Origin: Tritrichomonas musculus
Lineage: Eukaryota; Parabasalia; Tritrichomonadida; Tritrichomonadidae
Assembly: GCA_039105265.1 (NCBI GenBank)
Contig: JAPFFF010000044.1
Span: forward strand, 1,217,599-1,281,598
Length of the DNA: 64,000 nt
Direction of reading: 5' to 3'
In this document: positions 1 through 8,972 of the stretch, one piece after another
Numbering within the stretch: position 1 is the stretch's first letter
How the letters are laid out: each line of letters starts with the position of its first letter
Made by a program: the position numbers and the translations under genes
The notes under the pieces: model-generated
Database searches by the model: none
Seen by the model: the letters and a program-made list of their open reading frames with translations, nothing else
What the model was told of the DNA's origin: nothing

Positions 1-2
1 GA

Positions 3-1259
3 GAAATTGAAAACAAGGAAGAGGAATCTCACAGTGAAAAACAGAAGAACAAAGAAGAAGAAGAAACTAAAAGTGAGAAACAACAGAGTGAAGGACAACA
101 AGATAAATCACAAAGCAGTGATCAGCAAAGCAAAGAAAAAGAGACTTCAAATGTGATTCTAATTAGTAATGAAGAATCACAAGACGAGAGGCAAAAAAAC
201 AATAATGAAGAAGAACAAAAGAGCGAAGAGAAAAAGCTCAGCAGCGAAAATGTGAATTCTCAAGGAAGCGAAAACGAAAAGCAAAACAGCGAAGAGAAAC
301 AGATTAATATAGATGAGGAGAAACAAGAGCCCGTTCAAGTTGAAGAAGAAGAAGATCCACAAGAGGAAGATCAGAAGCCAGAACACAAAGAGCAAGAAGA
401 AGAAAAACATGATGAAAAACAAGATGAACAAGAAAAGCATGATGAAAAACAAGATGAACAAGAAAAACATGATGAAAAACAAGATGAACAAGAAAAGCAT
501 GATGAAAAACAAGATGAACAAGAAAAGCATGATGAAAAACAAGATGAACAAGAAAAGCATGATGAAAAACAAGATGAACAAGAAAAGCATGATGAAGAAG
601 AGAAACATGATGATGAAGAAGAGAAACATGATGATGAAGAAGAGAAAAAAGATAAAGAAGAGAAACATGATGACGAAGAAGAAAAACAAGAAGAAAAACA
701 AAAACAAGAAAAAAATGATGAAAAACAAGGAGAAGAGAAACATGAAAACAAGATTCCAGCGATTCAAAAGAAGAAGAACGAGCCAGGCAGCTACACTGGA
801 CATGGATTAAAGCTTGTTTCAGGCCACCACGAATCTGTTTCATCATCCAAGAGCTTCAACTCAGAAATGCTAGGCATCTTCCACCACCCTGACATGATCA
901 CGCCGTCGAACAGCGCCTCTCCTCGCGGAAACATCAAGGGTTCAGCGTCAGAGGAGTGGAAGAAGTACATGGACCAGGTGCACAGCAAAATCAACCACAG
1001 CAAGTATCACACGGAGGCGTGGGTGAAGTATCCATCGAACTACCAAGCGTCCTTGAATCCGCAGCACAAGAAGGAAGGCCAACAAAAAGATGAAAAAGAA
1101 CAGAAAAATGATGATCAACAAGATCATAATAATGAACAAAAGGAACAGAATATTGATGACGAACAGAATGAAATCAGCTTGCATGAAATAGCTTCAAATA
1201 CAACGCCCGCTTATGAGAGCGATAATGACAGTGACTCTGATCGATTGTTCGAAGATTAA
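3..1259 (+). CDS. Highly charged low-complexity protein with 10-aa tandem repeats, 5' end cut by window
   Basis: The frame is open from the window edge, so the start lies outside; the first in-window ATG is not a natural start. The N-terminal two thirds is almost only E, K, Q, D and H, with about seven tandem copies of the decapeptide EKHDEKQDEQ (30-bp units, about 405-600) grading into acidic EEEKHDD repeats. A more ordinary segment of about 100 residues follows (about 780-1075), rich in S, H, P and G, with GC-richer third positions, then a charged tail ending FED. The contrast suggests a conserved core module between disordered arms. No family is recognised. It is a real gene by length, open frame and codon contrast; the function is unknown. 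Confidence 0.75.
   Translation, partial: EIENKEEESHSEKQKNKEEEETKSEKQQSEGQQDKSQSSDQQSKEKETSNVILISNEESQDERQKNNNEEEQKSEEKKLSSENVNSQGSENEKQNSEEKQINIDEEKQEPVQVEEEEDPQEEDQKPEHKEQEEEKHDEKQDEQEKHDEKQDEQEKHDEKQDEQEKHDEKQDEQEKHDEKQDEQEKHDEKQDEQEKHDEEEKHDDEEEKHDDEEEKKDKEEKHDDEEEKQEEKQKQEKNDEKQGEEKHENKIPAIQKKKNEPGSYTGHGLKLVSGHHESVSSSKSFNSEMLGIFHHPDMITPSNSASPRGNIKGSASEEWKKYMDQVHSKINHSKYHTEAWVKYPSNYQASLNPQHKKEGQQKDEKEQKNDDQQDHNNEQKEQNIDDEQNEISLHEIASNTTPAYESDNDSDSDRLFED
405..600 (+). repeat. 30-bp tandem repeat, about seven copies, inside a CDS
   Basis: The unit encodes EKHDEKQDEQ and differs between copies mainly by silent a/g changes. The period is a multiple of three, so copy-number change keeps the frame. 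Confidence 0.9.
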
Positions 1260-1385
1260 TTTTTATTTTATTTTAATTTTATTTCTTTTGGTGTAAATAT
1301 AATTTATTTAGTTTTAATTTGCTTCTTTTCATTCTTATATATTTATATTTTAATTTTTTTTTTCAATATATTAATTCTATTTTTA

Positions 1386-1620
1386 TCTAAGTTATATGAA
1401 TTTACTTCAATTGCTAATGTTTATAAAAATGGCCATGGAGTTAAACAAGATTATAATAAAGCTAAAAAATATTTTGAACTGTCAGCTAAACGAAACAATT
1501 CACATACATCTTGTAATTTAGGAACTCTTTATTAAAATGGCCATGGAGTTAAACAAGATTATAATAAAGCTAAAAAATATTTTGAATTGTCAATTGGAGA
1601 CTTTAAATATTTAATATCAT
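1386..1620 (+). pseudogene. Sel1-like repeat gene scrap
   Basis: Two consecutive Sel1 repeat units can be read, each containing NGHGVKQDYNKAKKYFELS. They are nearly identical at DNA level and joined by the usual A-x-x-x-L-G-x-L-Y segment. An in-frame TAA stands where the second unit should begin, and no start or continuation exists on either side. This is a remnant of a host Sel1/TPR-like scaffold gene of the same class as the copy at 7024-8527. Confidence 0.7.
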
Positions 1621-2188
1621 AATTGATAAATAAAATGCTGAAAGTTTTTTCCAATCAGTCAAATCTCAATATTATCAATATAAACAATAATGATCAAAAA
1701 GATAATTTTGGAATTTCATCATTATCAAAAAATCATTTTTCAGAAGAAAAAATGTTCAATCAAGAAATGATGGGAAAGCAGATGTTTGATATAAAAGAAA
1801 AGCAGATCAAACTATAGAAGTGACAGTATAAATTTAAAAGAAGTAGAAAAAAACACAAGCGATGAAAGGATCTTCAAAGAAGTAGATGAAATATTTGAAT
1901 TCATTATGTGAAGGAATTACCAAAATCATTCAAATTATGAATGACATCATATACACACCTCCTCATCCAATTTTATTTGGTCGAATAAACATTTCAAAAA
2001 AGAAACCGAAAAAAGAAATAAATCCAAATCAAAAGGAAATAAACAGACCATTTAATGAAGGTCTTGAACTTGAAGAATTCAAATATGAAAAACCATCATT
2101 AAAGTCTCTTAGAGATTAAAAAAGTGTTATATATATATTTACTCAATGAGACTCATAATATTCTTAATCGGATAATCATTATTATTAC
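1621..2188. other. Gap without a convincing gene
   Basis: Short open stretches exist on the plus strand (about 1635-1817 and 1886-2119, the latter ending PSLKSLRD), but they have no recognisable family, no clear initiator and poor codon texture. They sit between a Sel1 scrap and a kinase scrap, so decayed gene sequence is the likeliest reading. Confidence 0.4.
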
Positions 2189-2233
2189 TCCAAGAAGAAC
2201 GTTCTCTGGTTTAAGATCTCTGTGCACAATACC
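2189..2233 (-). pseudogene. Protein-kinase catalytic-loop scrap
   Basis: On the minus strand these 45 bases read GIVHRDLKPENVLLG, the subdomain VI catalytic loop of eukaryotic Ser/Thr kinases (HRDLKPEN). The flanking sequence on both sides is interrupted in every frame, so only the loop is recognisable. The remnant may extend to about 2120-2340. Confidence 0.75.
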
Positions 2234-2672
2234 ATTTAATAATTATTTAAGAGTATATTATATTATTTTAATATCAATTTGTTCATTATATTGCTTACCA
2301 TATCATTAAATACACCATATAATTCTCTAATATAAGAAGAGAAAATAGATTTTTCATGAAGTGGCTATTAATATTCAATTTTATGAAAAGATGAAAAAAA
2401 AAATTTTATTTATGCATCATTTATCCATTCTTTTAAGAATAATGAACATTTTGATATCAAAATATTGTAACAATCATTCAAAAATTGTGAAACTACTTTT
2501 TGAAAACATTTTTTCACGAAACCTTTTCTTTCATGAACTTGAGTTTTTTGATAATCTCTTCACTAAATATTTAATCCCAGCAAATTTTACAAATAATAAT
2601 ACTTAAGTAAAATTTAATTCAAATCGCCAGGCTAACCATAACTTTTTGAGAAGATTTTTCAGAACATCATAT

Positions 2673-3547
2673 ATGTCAACTACTCAAACGCCTCTAGGAC
2701 TTTTAGAAACTTTCAAAGAGAGGCATTCATCCAAAGCATACAAAGGAAATAACTTAACCCAAGAACAAATTGATTTGATTAATCAAAGCATTACTGAAGC
2801 CAATTCACTTCAAACTCCATTTAATTCGCAAGGCGTTGCAGTTTCATCAACAGAGCCGGGCCTTGCCCGTTTTGGCTCCATTGACAGTGAAGCCGGCTGG
2901 ATTGTTCTTAAAATACGCAAAAATGGAGGCGAAACAAAAGAAGACGCTGAAAGAAAAAGAACGATTGACGCCTCCTTCATTGCCCAGCATGTTTTAATGA
3001 AGCTGGCCTCATATCATATTAACACATCTTGGGTTGGTGGCACGTTTGACCAAGGAGCTGCAGAGAAACGTTTCCAAGGCTTCACAATTCCGGCGGTTAT
3101 TTCATATGGAATTGAAAACGCCGATCCGTCGTTCCTGAGGAAGGTGTTCAGCAAAATCGGATCGAGAACATCGCGAATGCCATTCGAGCAACTCTTCTAC
3201 GACAGCGACAACAAAAGATTGATTTCTGAGAATGATTTCAACGATTCTAATAAAGGAAAAGTGCCAAACTATCCGCCTTATTTGAAGGACTTCCTCGCTG
3301 CAATTCGATCCGGACCTTCAGCATTGAACATTCAGCCGTGGAGGTTTGTCGTATCTGAGAAAGAAGTTCATCTTTTCGATGCCAAAATGTCGAGTTACTC
3401 GCAATTTGACATTGGAATCGCACTGGCGAACCTCCACGGCTGAAAGACATTCGTGGAGGAAGCTGCACATTCGAGGTCAAAGATCCGACGCCAAGTTCTT
3501 CGCCGCTCAGTGGAACTTACATCGCTACAGCCGTTTACCAAGAGTGA
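2673..3547 (+). pseudogene. Nitroreductase-family protein (TM1586-type), frameshifted near the C-terminus
   Basis: Translation from the ATG at 2673 (initiator TCATAT just upstream) gives 256 aa: an N-terminal half starting LLETFKERHSSKAYKG and a second half with SGPSALNIQPWRFVVSE, the signature of the two-lobed TM1586-type FMN nitroreductases. The main frame stops at 3443 in ALANLHG. The +2 frame continues at once with LKDIRGGSC and ends in SGTYIATAVYQE before a stop at 3547, which looks like the family's normal C-terminus. One base lost or gained near 3435-3443 explains this. The gene is either recently inactivated, tolerant of a short tail, or carries a sequencing error. The family role is FMN-dependent reduction of nitro compounds or quinones; the substrate is unknown. 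Confidence 0.75.
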
Positions 3548-3630
3548 AACTGAAATTTTAATTGATTATTTGAATAAAAGTATTCAAAAGTGGATTATTT
3601 ATTACAAATCTTGAGATTTGATATATCTTT

Positions 3631-3638
3631 ATCTAACC
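3631..3638. repeat. 8-bp target-site duplication, left copy (ATCTAACC)
   Basis: Identical to 4112-4119 and directly abutting the terminal inverted repeats of the element between them. Confidence 0.85.
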
Positions 3639-4111
3639 TAGACTTGTTATTTTGAGAATCGATATCAAAAACGTCACTTTTTTGCATCTGATACTCGATT
3701 ATCAGTTTACAAATCTGATATCGAGATTATCAAGATATCAGATATGAAATGTGATATAAAAATAATTGTAAACTTGATATCAATTACCGAGATCTCGAGA
3801 TCTCAAACAGATTTATCTTTTTTTATAATTAGTATTTGTGATTATATTATATCTAAAAATAAATAATAGAATGTATTGATGTTTATTATAAGATTAAAAT
3901 CAAAAAACAATACATCCTTTTTTTCAAATATTTGAGAATGAATTACGATCATATATTTATCAAAAAGTTTAATTGAAAAATCTTTAATCAAAAGCTAAGA
4001 AACCAAATTCTCGATCTCTGAAATCGATCCCGAGAATCTGTGCATATTTATGTATCGATATCAAAAAGTCAATCAATTATCGATCTCGAGAATCGGAGAA
4101 TAACAAGTCTA
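3639..4111. mobile_element. hAT-like MITE, 473 bp
   Basis: The left end begins TAGACTTGTTATT and the right end finishes with its exact reverse complement. Similarity continues inward (GAGAATCGATATC against GATTCTCGAGATCGATA). Perfect 8-bp direct repeats ATCTAACC flank it. It has no coding capacity and is rich in GATATC/GAGATCTC motifs, including a 16-bp perfect palindrome at 3789-3804. An 8-bp duplication with a TAG-start inverted repeat fits the hAT superfamily; mobilisation by a transposase elsewhere is inferred. Confidence 0.85.
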
Positions 4112-4119
4112 ATCTAACC
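4112..4119. repeat. 8-bp target-site duplication, right copy (ATCTAACC)
   Basis: Matches 3631-3638 exactly. Confidence 0.85.
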
Positions 4120-4290
4120 TTTTTTTAATATTTTGAAATTGACTTGATAATTAAGAAAAATTTATGATCAAAAATAACAAAATCAACATTTTCATTTTAA
4201 AACTATGAATTTTGAAAACTTTTTCAATACTTTTTCGATTTTATTTTGTGAGAATTAATAAAATTAATTGGAATGACTTTCTTTATTTAT

Positions 4291-4743
4291 TTAATGAAAT
4301 TTTGGTTCTGTTTTGGTGATTTCACATTCATTTGGAATGTCTGATTTGTATGAATTTGCTTGGGTTTGAACGCAAATGTAAATGAGAGGAACATCACCAG
4401 TATTCTTTAGACAATGGCTTGCACCAACTCCAACACGAACAATGGATCCTTCTGAAATGTCAAATAAATGATCATCAACTTGATATTGGCCTGAACCTTG
4501 AATGATTAAATATACTTCTTCATGTTGGTGATGAAGATGGAAGAATGGTTCTGAAACACCTGGATTTAATAATGTATATGATATTTCTGCACCAGTCATT
4601 TTGGTTGGGTTTCTTACAAATACTTTTCCATTATATTTTGACTTTCCATTATTAAAAATGAATTCATGCTTTTCTAATTCGTTCAATTTTCCGATATTTA
4701 CTGCTGTATAATTGGAACCTTCGGAAATAGCTTCAATTGACAT
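4291..4743 (-). CDS. Small single-domain cupin protein
   Basis: 150 aa. The cupin metal-site motif FHLHHQHEEVYLIIQG (about residues 67-82) supplies His and Glu ligands, and the second motif with GASHCLKNTGD supplies the last His. The length and the lone beta-barrel fit the cupin_2 family. The start has an initiator-like TCATTTTTTAA directly upstream of the ATG. Cupins of this type are metal-binding isomerases, dioxygenases or ligand binders; the substrate cannot be told. The gene is convergent with the nitroreductase and separated from it by the MITE. Confidence 0.85.
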   Translation of the reverse strand: MSIEAISEGSNYTAVNIGKLNELEKHEFIFNNGKSKYNGKVFVRNPTKMTGAEISYTLLNPGVSEPFFHLHHQHEEVYLIIQGSGQYQVDDHLFDISEGSIVRVGVGASHCLKNTGDVPLIYICVQTQANSYKSDIPNECEITKTEPKFH

Positions 4744-5115
4744 TTAAAAAATGATTTGGTAGTTTCATTCCACTTCATCTTTTTCTCATTCATTTTACAA
4801 TTTATTTTTTATTTTAAAATTGAGAAGATCGACCAATCGTGCATTAATAGAATTATCTTGATATGAAATATGTTTTTGACAAAAATATCATACTTTTTAA
4901 AAAATATACTTTACAAAGTATTTAATTTTTTAAATTATTAATGTTAAATATATACCAAAATTTATATTGTTCGAAATGGCATATAAATATTGATGTTGCT
5001 TTTATATCCATGTTAGCAACTAAATATAGAAATAAATAGTCCAAGATAAAATAGTAATCAATTTTATATATATAATAAATTATTATTAGTTATATTAATT
5101 TTTCAATATTAGGAA
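4744..5115. other. AT-rich intergenic stretch
   Basis: No open frame, repeat or RNA gene was seen; the first bases are the cupin leader. Confidence 0.6.
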
Positions 5116-5187
5116 TCCGGCGTCGTTCATCGGTTAGGATACATGGTTCTCATCCATGGGAGCGGGGTTCGACTCCCCGCGCCGGAG
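5116..5187 (+). tRNA. tRNA-Glu (anticodon CTC)
   Basis: 72 nt with a complete cloverleaf: acceptor TCCGGCG/CGCCGGA, D-arm with GGTTAGGAT, anticodon stem CATGG/CCATG around loop TTCTCAT (anticodon CTC), T-stem CGGGG/CCCCG with loop TTCGACT, discriminator G. The internal B box GGTTCGACTCC is intact. No intron is present. CCA is not encoded, as usual for eukaryotes. A long T run begins two bases after the gene and serves as the Pol III terminator. Confidence 0.96.
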
Positions 5188-5188
5188 A

Positions 5189-5211
5189 TTTTTTTTAATT
5201 TTTTTTTTTAC
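5189..5211 (+). terminator. Pol III T-run terminator of tRNA-Glu
   Basis: Two T tracts directly follow the tRNA 3' end. Confidence 0.75.
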
Positions 5212-5366
5212 ACGATTGTCTGATTTCAAACACGTTTTGAAGGTTTTTCAAATTTATTTATCATATTAAATTACTCGATTTATATTTATTTTATTGATTC
5301 ACTGAATTTTAAATGAGATAAAAAATATCTTTTTATCAGCTTTTTCAAAGGATATTAATATTCAAA

Positions 5367-6494
5367 ATGTTTAAGCATTTGAAACTCATTACTATTATTG
5401 TCTTTATACTTTACAATATTTGTTTATTTAAACTACTTAAATTGTATTGCCCAATTATTATAGAAATTGATACTCTAACTGAATCAAATTATTATCAACT
5501 TCATAATCTTGGCCTTAAATGCTTAAAACAATCGAATTCCACATATGGGTATCATCATATTCCTTATCATACCAAAGATGAGCGAAACAAAGAATACCAC
5601 AGAATATTAAATTTAACCATTAAAGCCCGAGAATATCCAATGCACTCTTGGCTAGGATACAATGGACCTTGGATAGAAGATGTTTGGATTTCCACTTTTT
5701 GTTGTAATAAAGACATAAGTGAATTTGGTCCCTACGTTCCACTTTTTGTTCCATGGCTAAACATTTACAAAAAATCGAAATACGGATACAAGAAAAACGC
5801 CTCTCCGTACATTCAAATATTAAAGCCCGACTTTCTTTATATAACGGTTGTACAGAGTGATTATGGAATCGAAGGCAAATATTCAATAATTAATTCTGTT
5901 CCGCCAAATTTGCTAATCATTTCACCATCCGGAAAAGGACACATTCCAGTCCTTCTTTTCATGAAAGAACAAAGCCTCGTTGATCCGCTACCAAGAAACA
6001 ACAGCGTATTGTTCATTGGCAACATTAAACGTCCAGCAAGGCGAAAAATTTTGAGAAATTTTCGAAAATTTTTGGGAACAAAAATTAAAGTGATCACTGA
6101 AAAAGTTGCAGATTGGAGAACTTTGTATAGAAGTTACGACATGATTCTCTCTCCAAGAGGCAATGCAAGAGGCTGCTTCCGCTCTTCTGAAATTTTGCAG
6201 ATGGGATTCATTCCGATTCTCGCCTTTGATGACCATCTTTGGGTCCCTTATATGAATTCGGGGCTCCCTTGGAAAGATATCGGGTTCTATTTGCTGCCTG
6301 GAGATGTGGAAGGCTTCGCTGACGTGGTGAACAAAATGACTCCAGAAAGAGTCAGATATATGAGGAGTAATGTGAGAAAATACAGAGATTCACATTTTAC
6401 AATGAATGGAACAATAAATCAGATTGGATTGTTTATGAAATATGGTTATAGACGGTCTGACTTAAGATGTGATTATTACTATTCAACAAATTGA
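5367..6494 (+). CDS. Exostosin-like (GT47-type) glycosyltransferase, type II membrane protein
   Basis: 375 aa. A single hydrophobic anchor near the N-terminus (about residues 6-33) indicates a Golgi/ER type II membrane enzyme. The C-terminal nucleotide-sugar-binding half carries the exostosin-type block SPRGNARGCFRSSEILQMGF, then IPILAFDDHLWVPY and W-K-D-I-G-F (about residues 255-305), matching the S-R-x-x-E plus P-V-I pattern of GT47. It probably transfers a sugar to surface glycans; donor and acceptor are unknown. The frame is intact and the coding texture good. Confidence 0.8.
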   Translation: MFKHLKLITIIVFILYNICLFKLLKLYCPIIIEIDTLTESNYYQLHNLGLKCLKQSNSTYGYHHIPYHTKDERNKEYHRILNLTIKAREYPMHSWLGYNGPWIEDVWISTFCCNKDISEFGPYVPLFVPWLNIYKKSKYGYKKNASPYIQILKPDFLYITVVQSDYGIEGKYSIINSVPPNLLIISPSGKGHIPVLLFMKEQSLVDPLPRNNSVLFIGNIKRPARRKILRNFRKFLGTKIKVITEKVADWRTLYRSYDMILSPRGNARGCFRSSEILQMGFIPILAFDDHLWVPYMNSGLPWKDIGFYLLPGDVEGFADVVNKMTPERVRYMRSNVRKYRDSHFTMNGTINQIGLFMKYGYRRSDLRCDYYYSTN

Positions 6495-6791
6495 CATTTT
6501 AAATTGTGTATATTTGTTAATTATTTTTTATTAAAATTACTATATTATTAAATTATTGAATATTATTCATGCTTATTGGCAAAAAATTACATAATTCATT
6601 AAGATATTTGTATTTTTATTAAAAGACTTTTTTTCTTTCAATAAATTAAAAAAACGTATTTTTTTGAGAACATTTATTTGGGGAATCGTATTTTTCTACG
6701 CCACTTTTTGAAAACTTTTAAACTTTTTGAATACTTTTTTATACATTTTTTATTCAATTTTTGCTAAATAATGCATAAATATTTAGTTCAA
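6495..6791. other. AT-rich intergenic stretch
   Basis: No feature recognised apart from poly-T and poly-A tracts. Confidence 0.5.
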
Positions 6792-6869
6792 ATGGCTTCC
6801 CGATTCATCCAGCAATTCAAGGAGCCTGATTCGGCTTCGCGCAGCCCTGTGGTGATCACTGGTGCGTAA
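6792..6869 (+). pseudogene. Short ORF with strong codon bias, possible gene fragment
   Basis: 25 codons beginning MASRFIQQFKEPDS and ending VVITGA then TAA. G/C third positions are frequent, unlike the surrounding AT-rich DNA and like well-expressed trichomonad genes. TTCA stands just before the ATG. No continuation in any frame and no trichomonad-type intron (GTATGT, ACTAACACACAG) follows. It could be the 5' end of a lost gene or a tiny gene; the product is not recognised. Confidence 0.35.
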
Positions 6870-7023
6870 ACTCCTGAAAAATTATGTAAAAATAAAAAAA
6901 ATTATATCAAAAAAAGCAAATAGTTATAATTTTAAAGAAAAATTTAAATTTACGATTTTTTTGGTTAAATTTCTTAACAGAGTAAGTTAAATTTCACCTT
7001 AAGATGGCGGTTTTTAAATTTCC

Positions 7024-8527
7024 ATGAATGAAGGTAAATACATCACATGAGATATTAACAAATCAATTTATTATTATACACTCGCTGCAAATCAAAATAA
7101 TCCAGATGCACAGTTTAATCTTGGATATATTTATTATGAAAGCAAATATATCACACGAGATATTAACAAAGCAATTCATTATTTTACACTCGCTGCAAAT
7201 CAAAATAATCCAGATGCACAATATTGTCTTGGCCGTATTTATTATAAAGGTAAATACATCACACGAGATATTAATAAAGCAATTCATTATTTTTCACTCG
7301 CTGCAAATCAAAATGATCCTGAGGCTCAAATGAATCTTGGCTTTATGTATTATGAAGGCATGTACATCACACGAGATGTTAACAAAGCAATTATTTATTT
7401 GGAACTTGCCGTGAATCAAAATAATCCAGTAGCACAATTTATTCTTGGCACAATTTATTGTGAAGGTAAATACATCACACGAGATATCAACAAAGCAATT
7501 CATTATTTGACGCTCTCTGCAAATCAAAATTGTTCAGATTCCCAAAGTGCTCTTGGTTTTATTTATTTTATAAGTGAATTCAAGGTACAAGATATTAACA
7601 AATCAATTCATTATTTGACGCTCGCTGCAAATCAAAATAATCCAGATGCACAATTTAGTCTTGGACTTCTTTATTATCATGGTAATTATATCAAACAAGA
7701 TATTAAAAAAGCAATTTATTATATAACACTCGCTTCAAATCAAAATAATCCAGATGCACAACTTACAATTGGCTATTTTTACTTAAATGGCATAATTATG
7801 TCTAAAGACGTCAATAAAGCAATCTACTATTTATATCTAGCTGAACGTCAAGGAATTCATGAAGCACAGTTTTTTTTTTGGAGTTATTTATTCAAAAGGG
7901 GAATATGTTAAACAAGATATTGAAAAAGCAATTCATTATTATAAAGAGGCATCAAATTTTTATAGTGAATATGCTAAGAACAACCTTGCTGTGATTTATA
8001 AAAACGGTATTCATACTCAAAAAAGAATCGGAAATTCGATTGAATTACTTAGAGAATCAGTTAGATTAAATGATCCAGTATCGATGTATAATCTATCACA
8101 TATTTATTTTTATGAACTAAATGTTGGCTTTGAAGGTTATGATGAAATCATTGATCTTCTTATCAGATCATCATATCTAGACTTTTTACCATCATTTGAA
8201 CTTCTTAGCATTGTCATGATCAAGAAACATCACACCATCACAAAAGAAGTGATTCAACATGAAATAGAAACGCATGAAAACATTGATCATTATAAAGCAA
8301 TTGAATTAGCAACTTATATTTATTTATATATTTTGATGATGAAACTTGAATTTTCCATATATTATGAAATAGAATATGAACGATATCGAAATATTGATTA
8401 CATGTATAATTATGATTTTAAATTTATTGAGACTAGTTTATTAATGACACAAAAGAAAGAAGAAGTGATAAGAGGCGAAACAATTAATAAGGAGTTTTAT
8501 GAAGGTTTTGGAATCCAAATAGATTAA
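7024..8527 (+). pseudogene. Sel1-like repeat protein gene, decayed
   Basis: About ten Sel1 (TPR-like helical pair) units of 36 aa are readable, with the recurrent core YITRDINKAIHYFTLAANQN and A-Q-x-x-L-G-x-I-Y. At DNA level the units repeat every 108 bp with high similarity. The reading is broken by an in-frame TGA at 7048-7050 (a CGA position in sister units) and by a shift in the ten-T run at 7870-7879, after which the frame continues with FGVIYSKGEYVKQDIEKA to a stop at 8525-8527. No good start exists upstream, so the 5' part is missing. Such proteins are scaffold or adaptor repeats; the longest intact part is 7330-7911. Confidence 0.8.
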
Positions 8528-8972
8528 TGATTAACTATTTTTGAACAAACTATATTAAAGATAATTATAAATTTATTATCTTTTTTAATAAATAACAAGA
8601 TTATAAGAAATGTTGAACCATATATGGAAATTAGTGGAACACTCTATATTTTAATAAATTGAGAAAGAATATTATAAATAAATTATAAGATTCATACCGA
8701 CTAATTTTGCTTTTATGGAAAAAAAAAAAATCATAATCAGTTAAAATTGTAAATTTAAACAACGGTGTCTTTTTAATTATATGATTCTATTACAATACTC
8801 CTAATGAAAAAATTATTTATATCATTTATAAAACTGATTCTAATTTTTTTTTAATGAATTTCTCATTTCAGAAAACCTAATTTTCATAATAAAAAAATAT
8901 AAATGTTTTTCTGAAATGATTGCTAAAATAATCTCATATTAAATAAAAAAATATAAATCTCAAAACTTTTAT
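8525..8972. other. AT-rich intergenic stretch with a hairpin
   Basis: The only structure seen is a 12-bp perfect inverted repeat, catttcagaaaa at 8864-8875 and its complement at 8907-8918. It lies downstream of both flanking genes and could form a transcript-end hairpin. Confidence 0.5.

Noticed and set aside
405-600. CRISPR-like regular 30-bp repeats
   Set aside because: There are no spacers; the units are contiguous, in frame and coding, in a eukaryotic genome.
177-846. Long minus-strand open frames rich in F, L and H or S, C and F
   Set aside because: They are the antisense of the E/K/Q repeat gene and owe their length to the 30-bp repeat; no start context.
2124-2309. Plus-strand ORF of 61 codons
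   Set aside because: Its opposite strand holds the kinase HRDLKPEN scrap; the plus frame is a shadow.
6855-6985. Intron between the short GC-rich ORF and downstream sequence
   Set aside because: GTGCGT is not the trichomonad donor GTATGT and the conserved acceptor block ACTAACACACAG is absent; no coding sequence follows.
7028-7527. Short ORFs on both strands across the Sel1 array
   Set aside because: They are other-frame readings of the 108-bp repeat; the Sel1 units are in a single plus frame.
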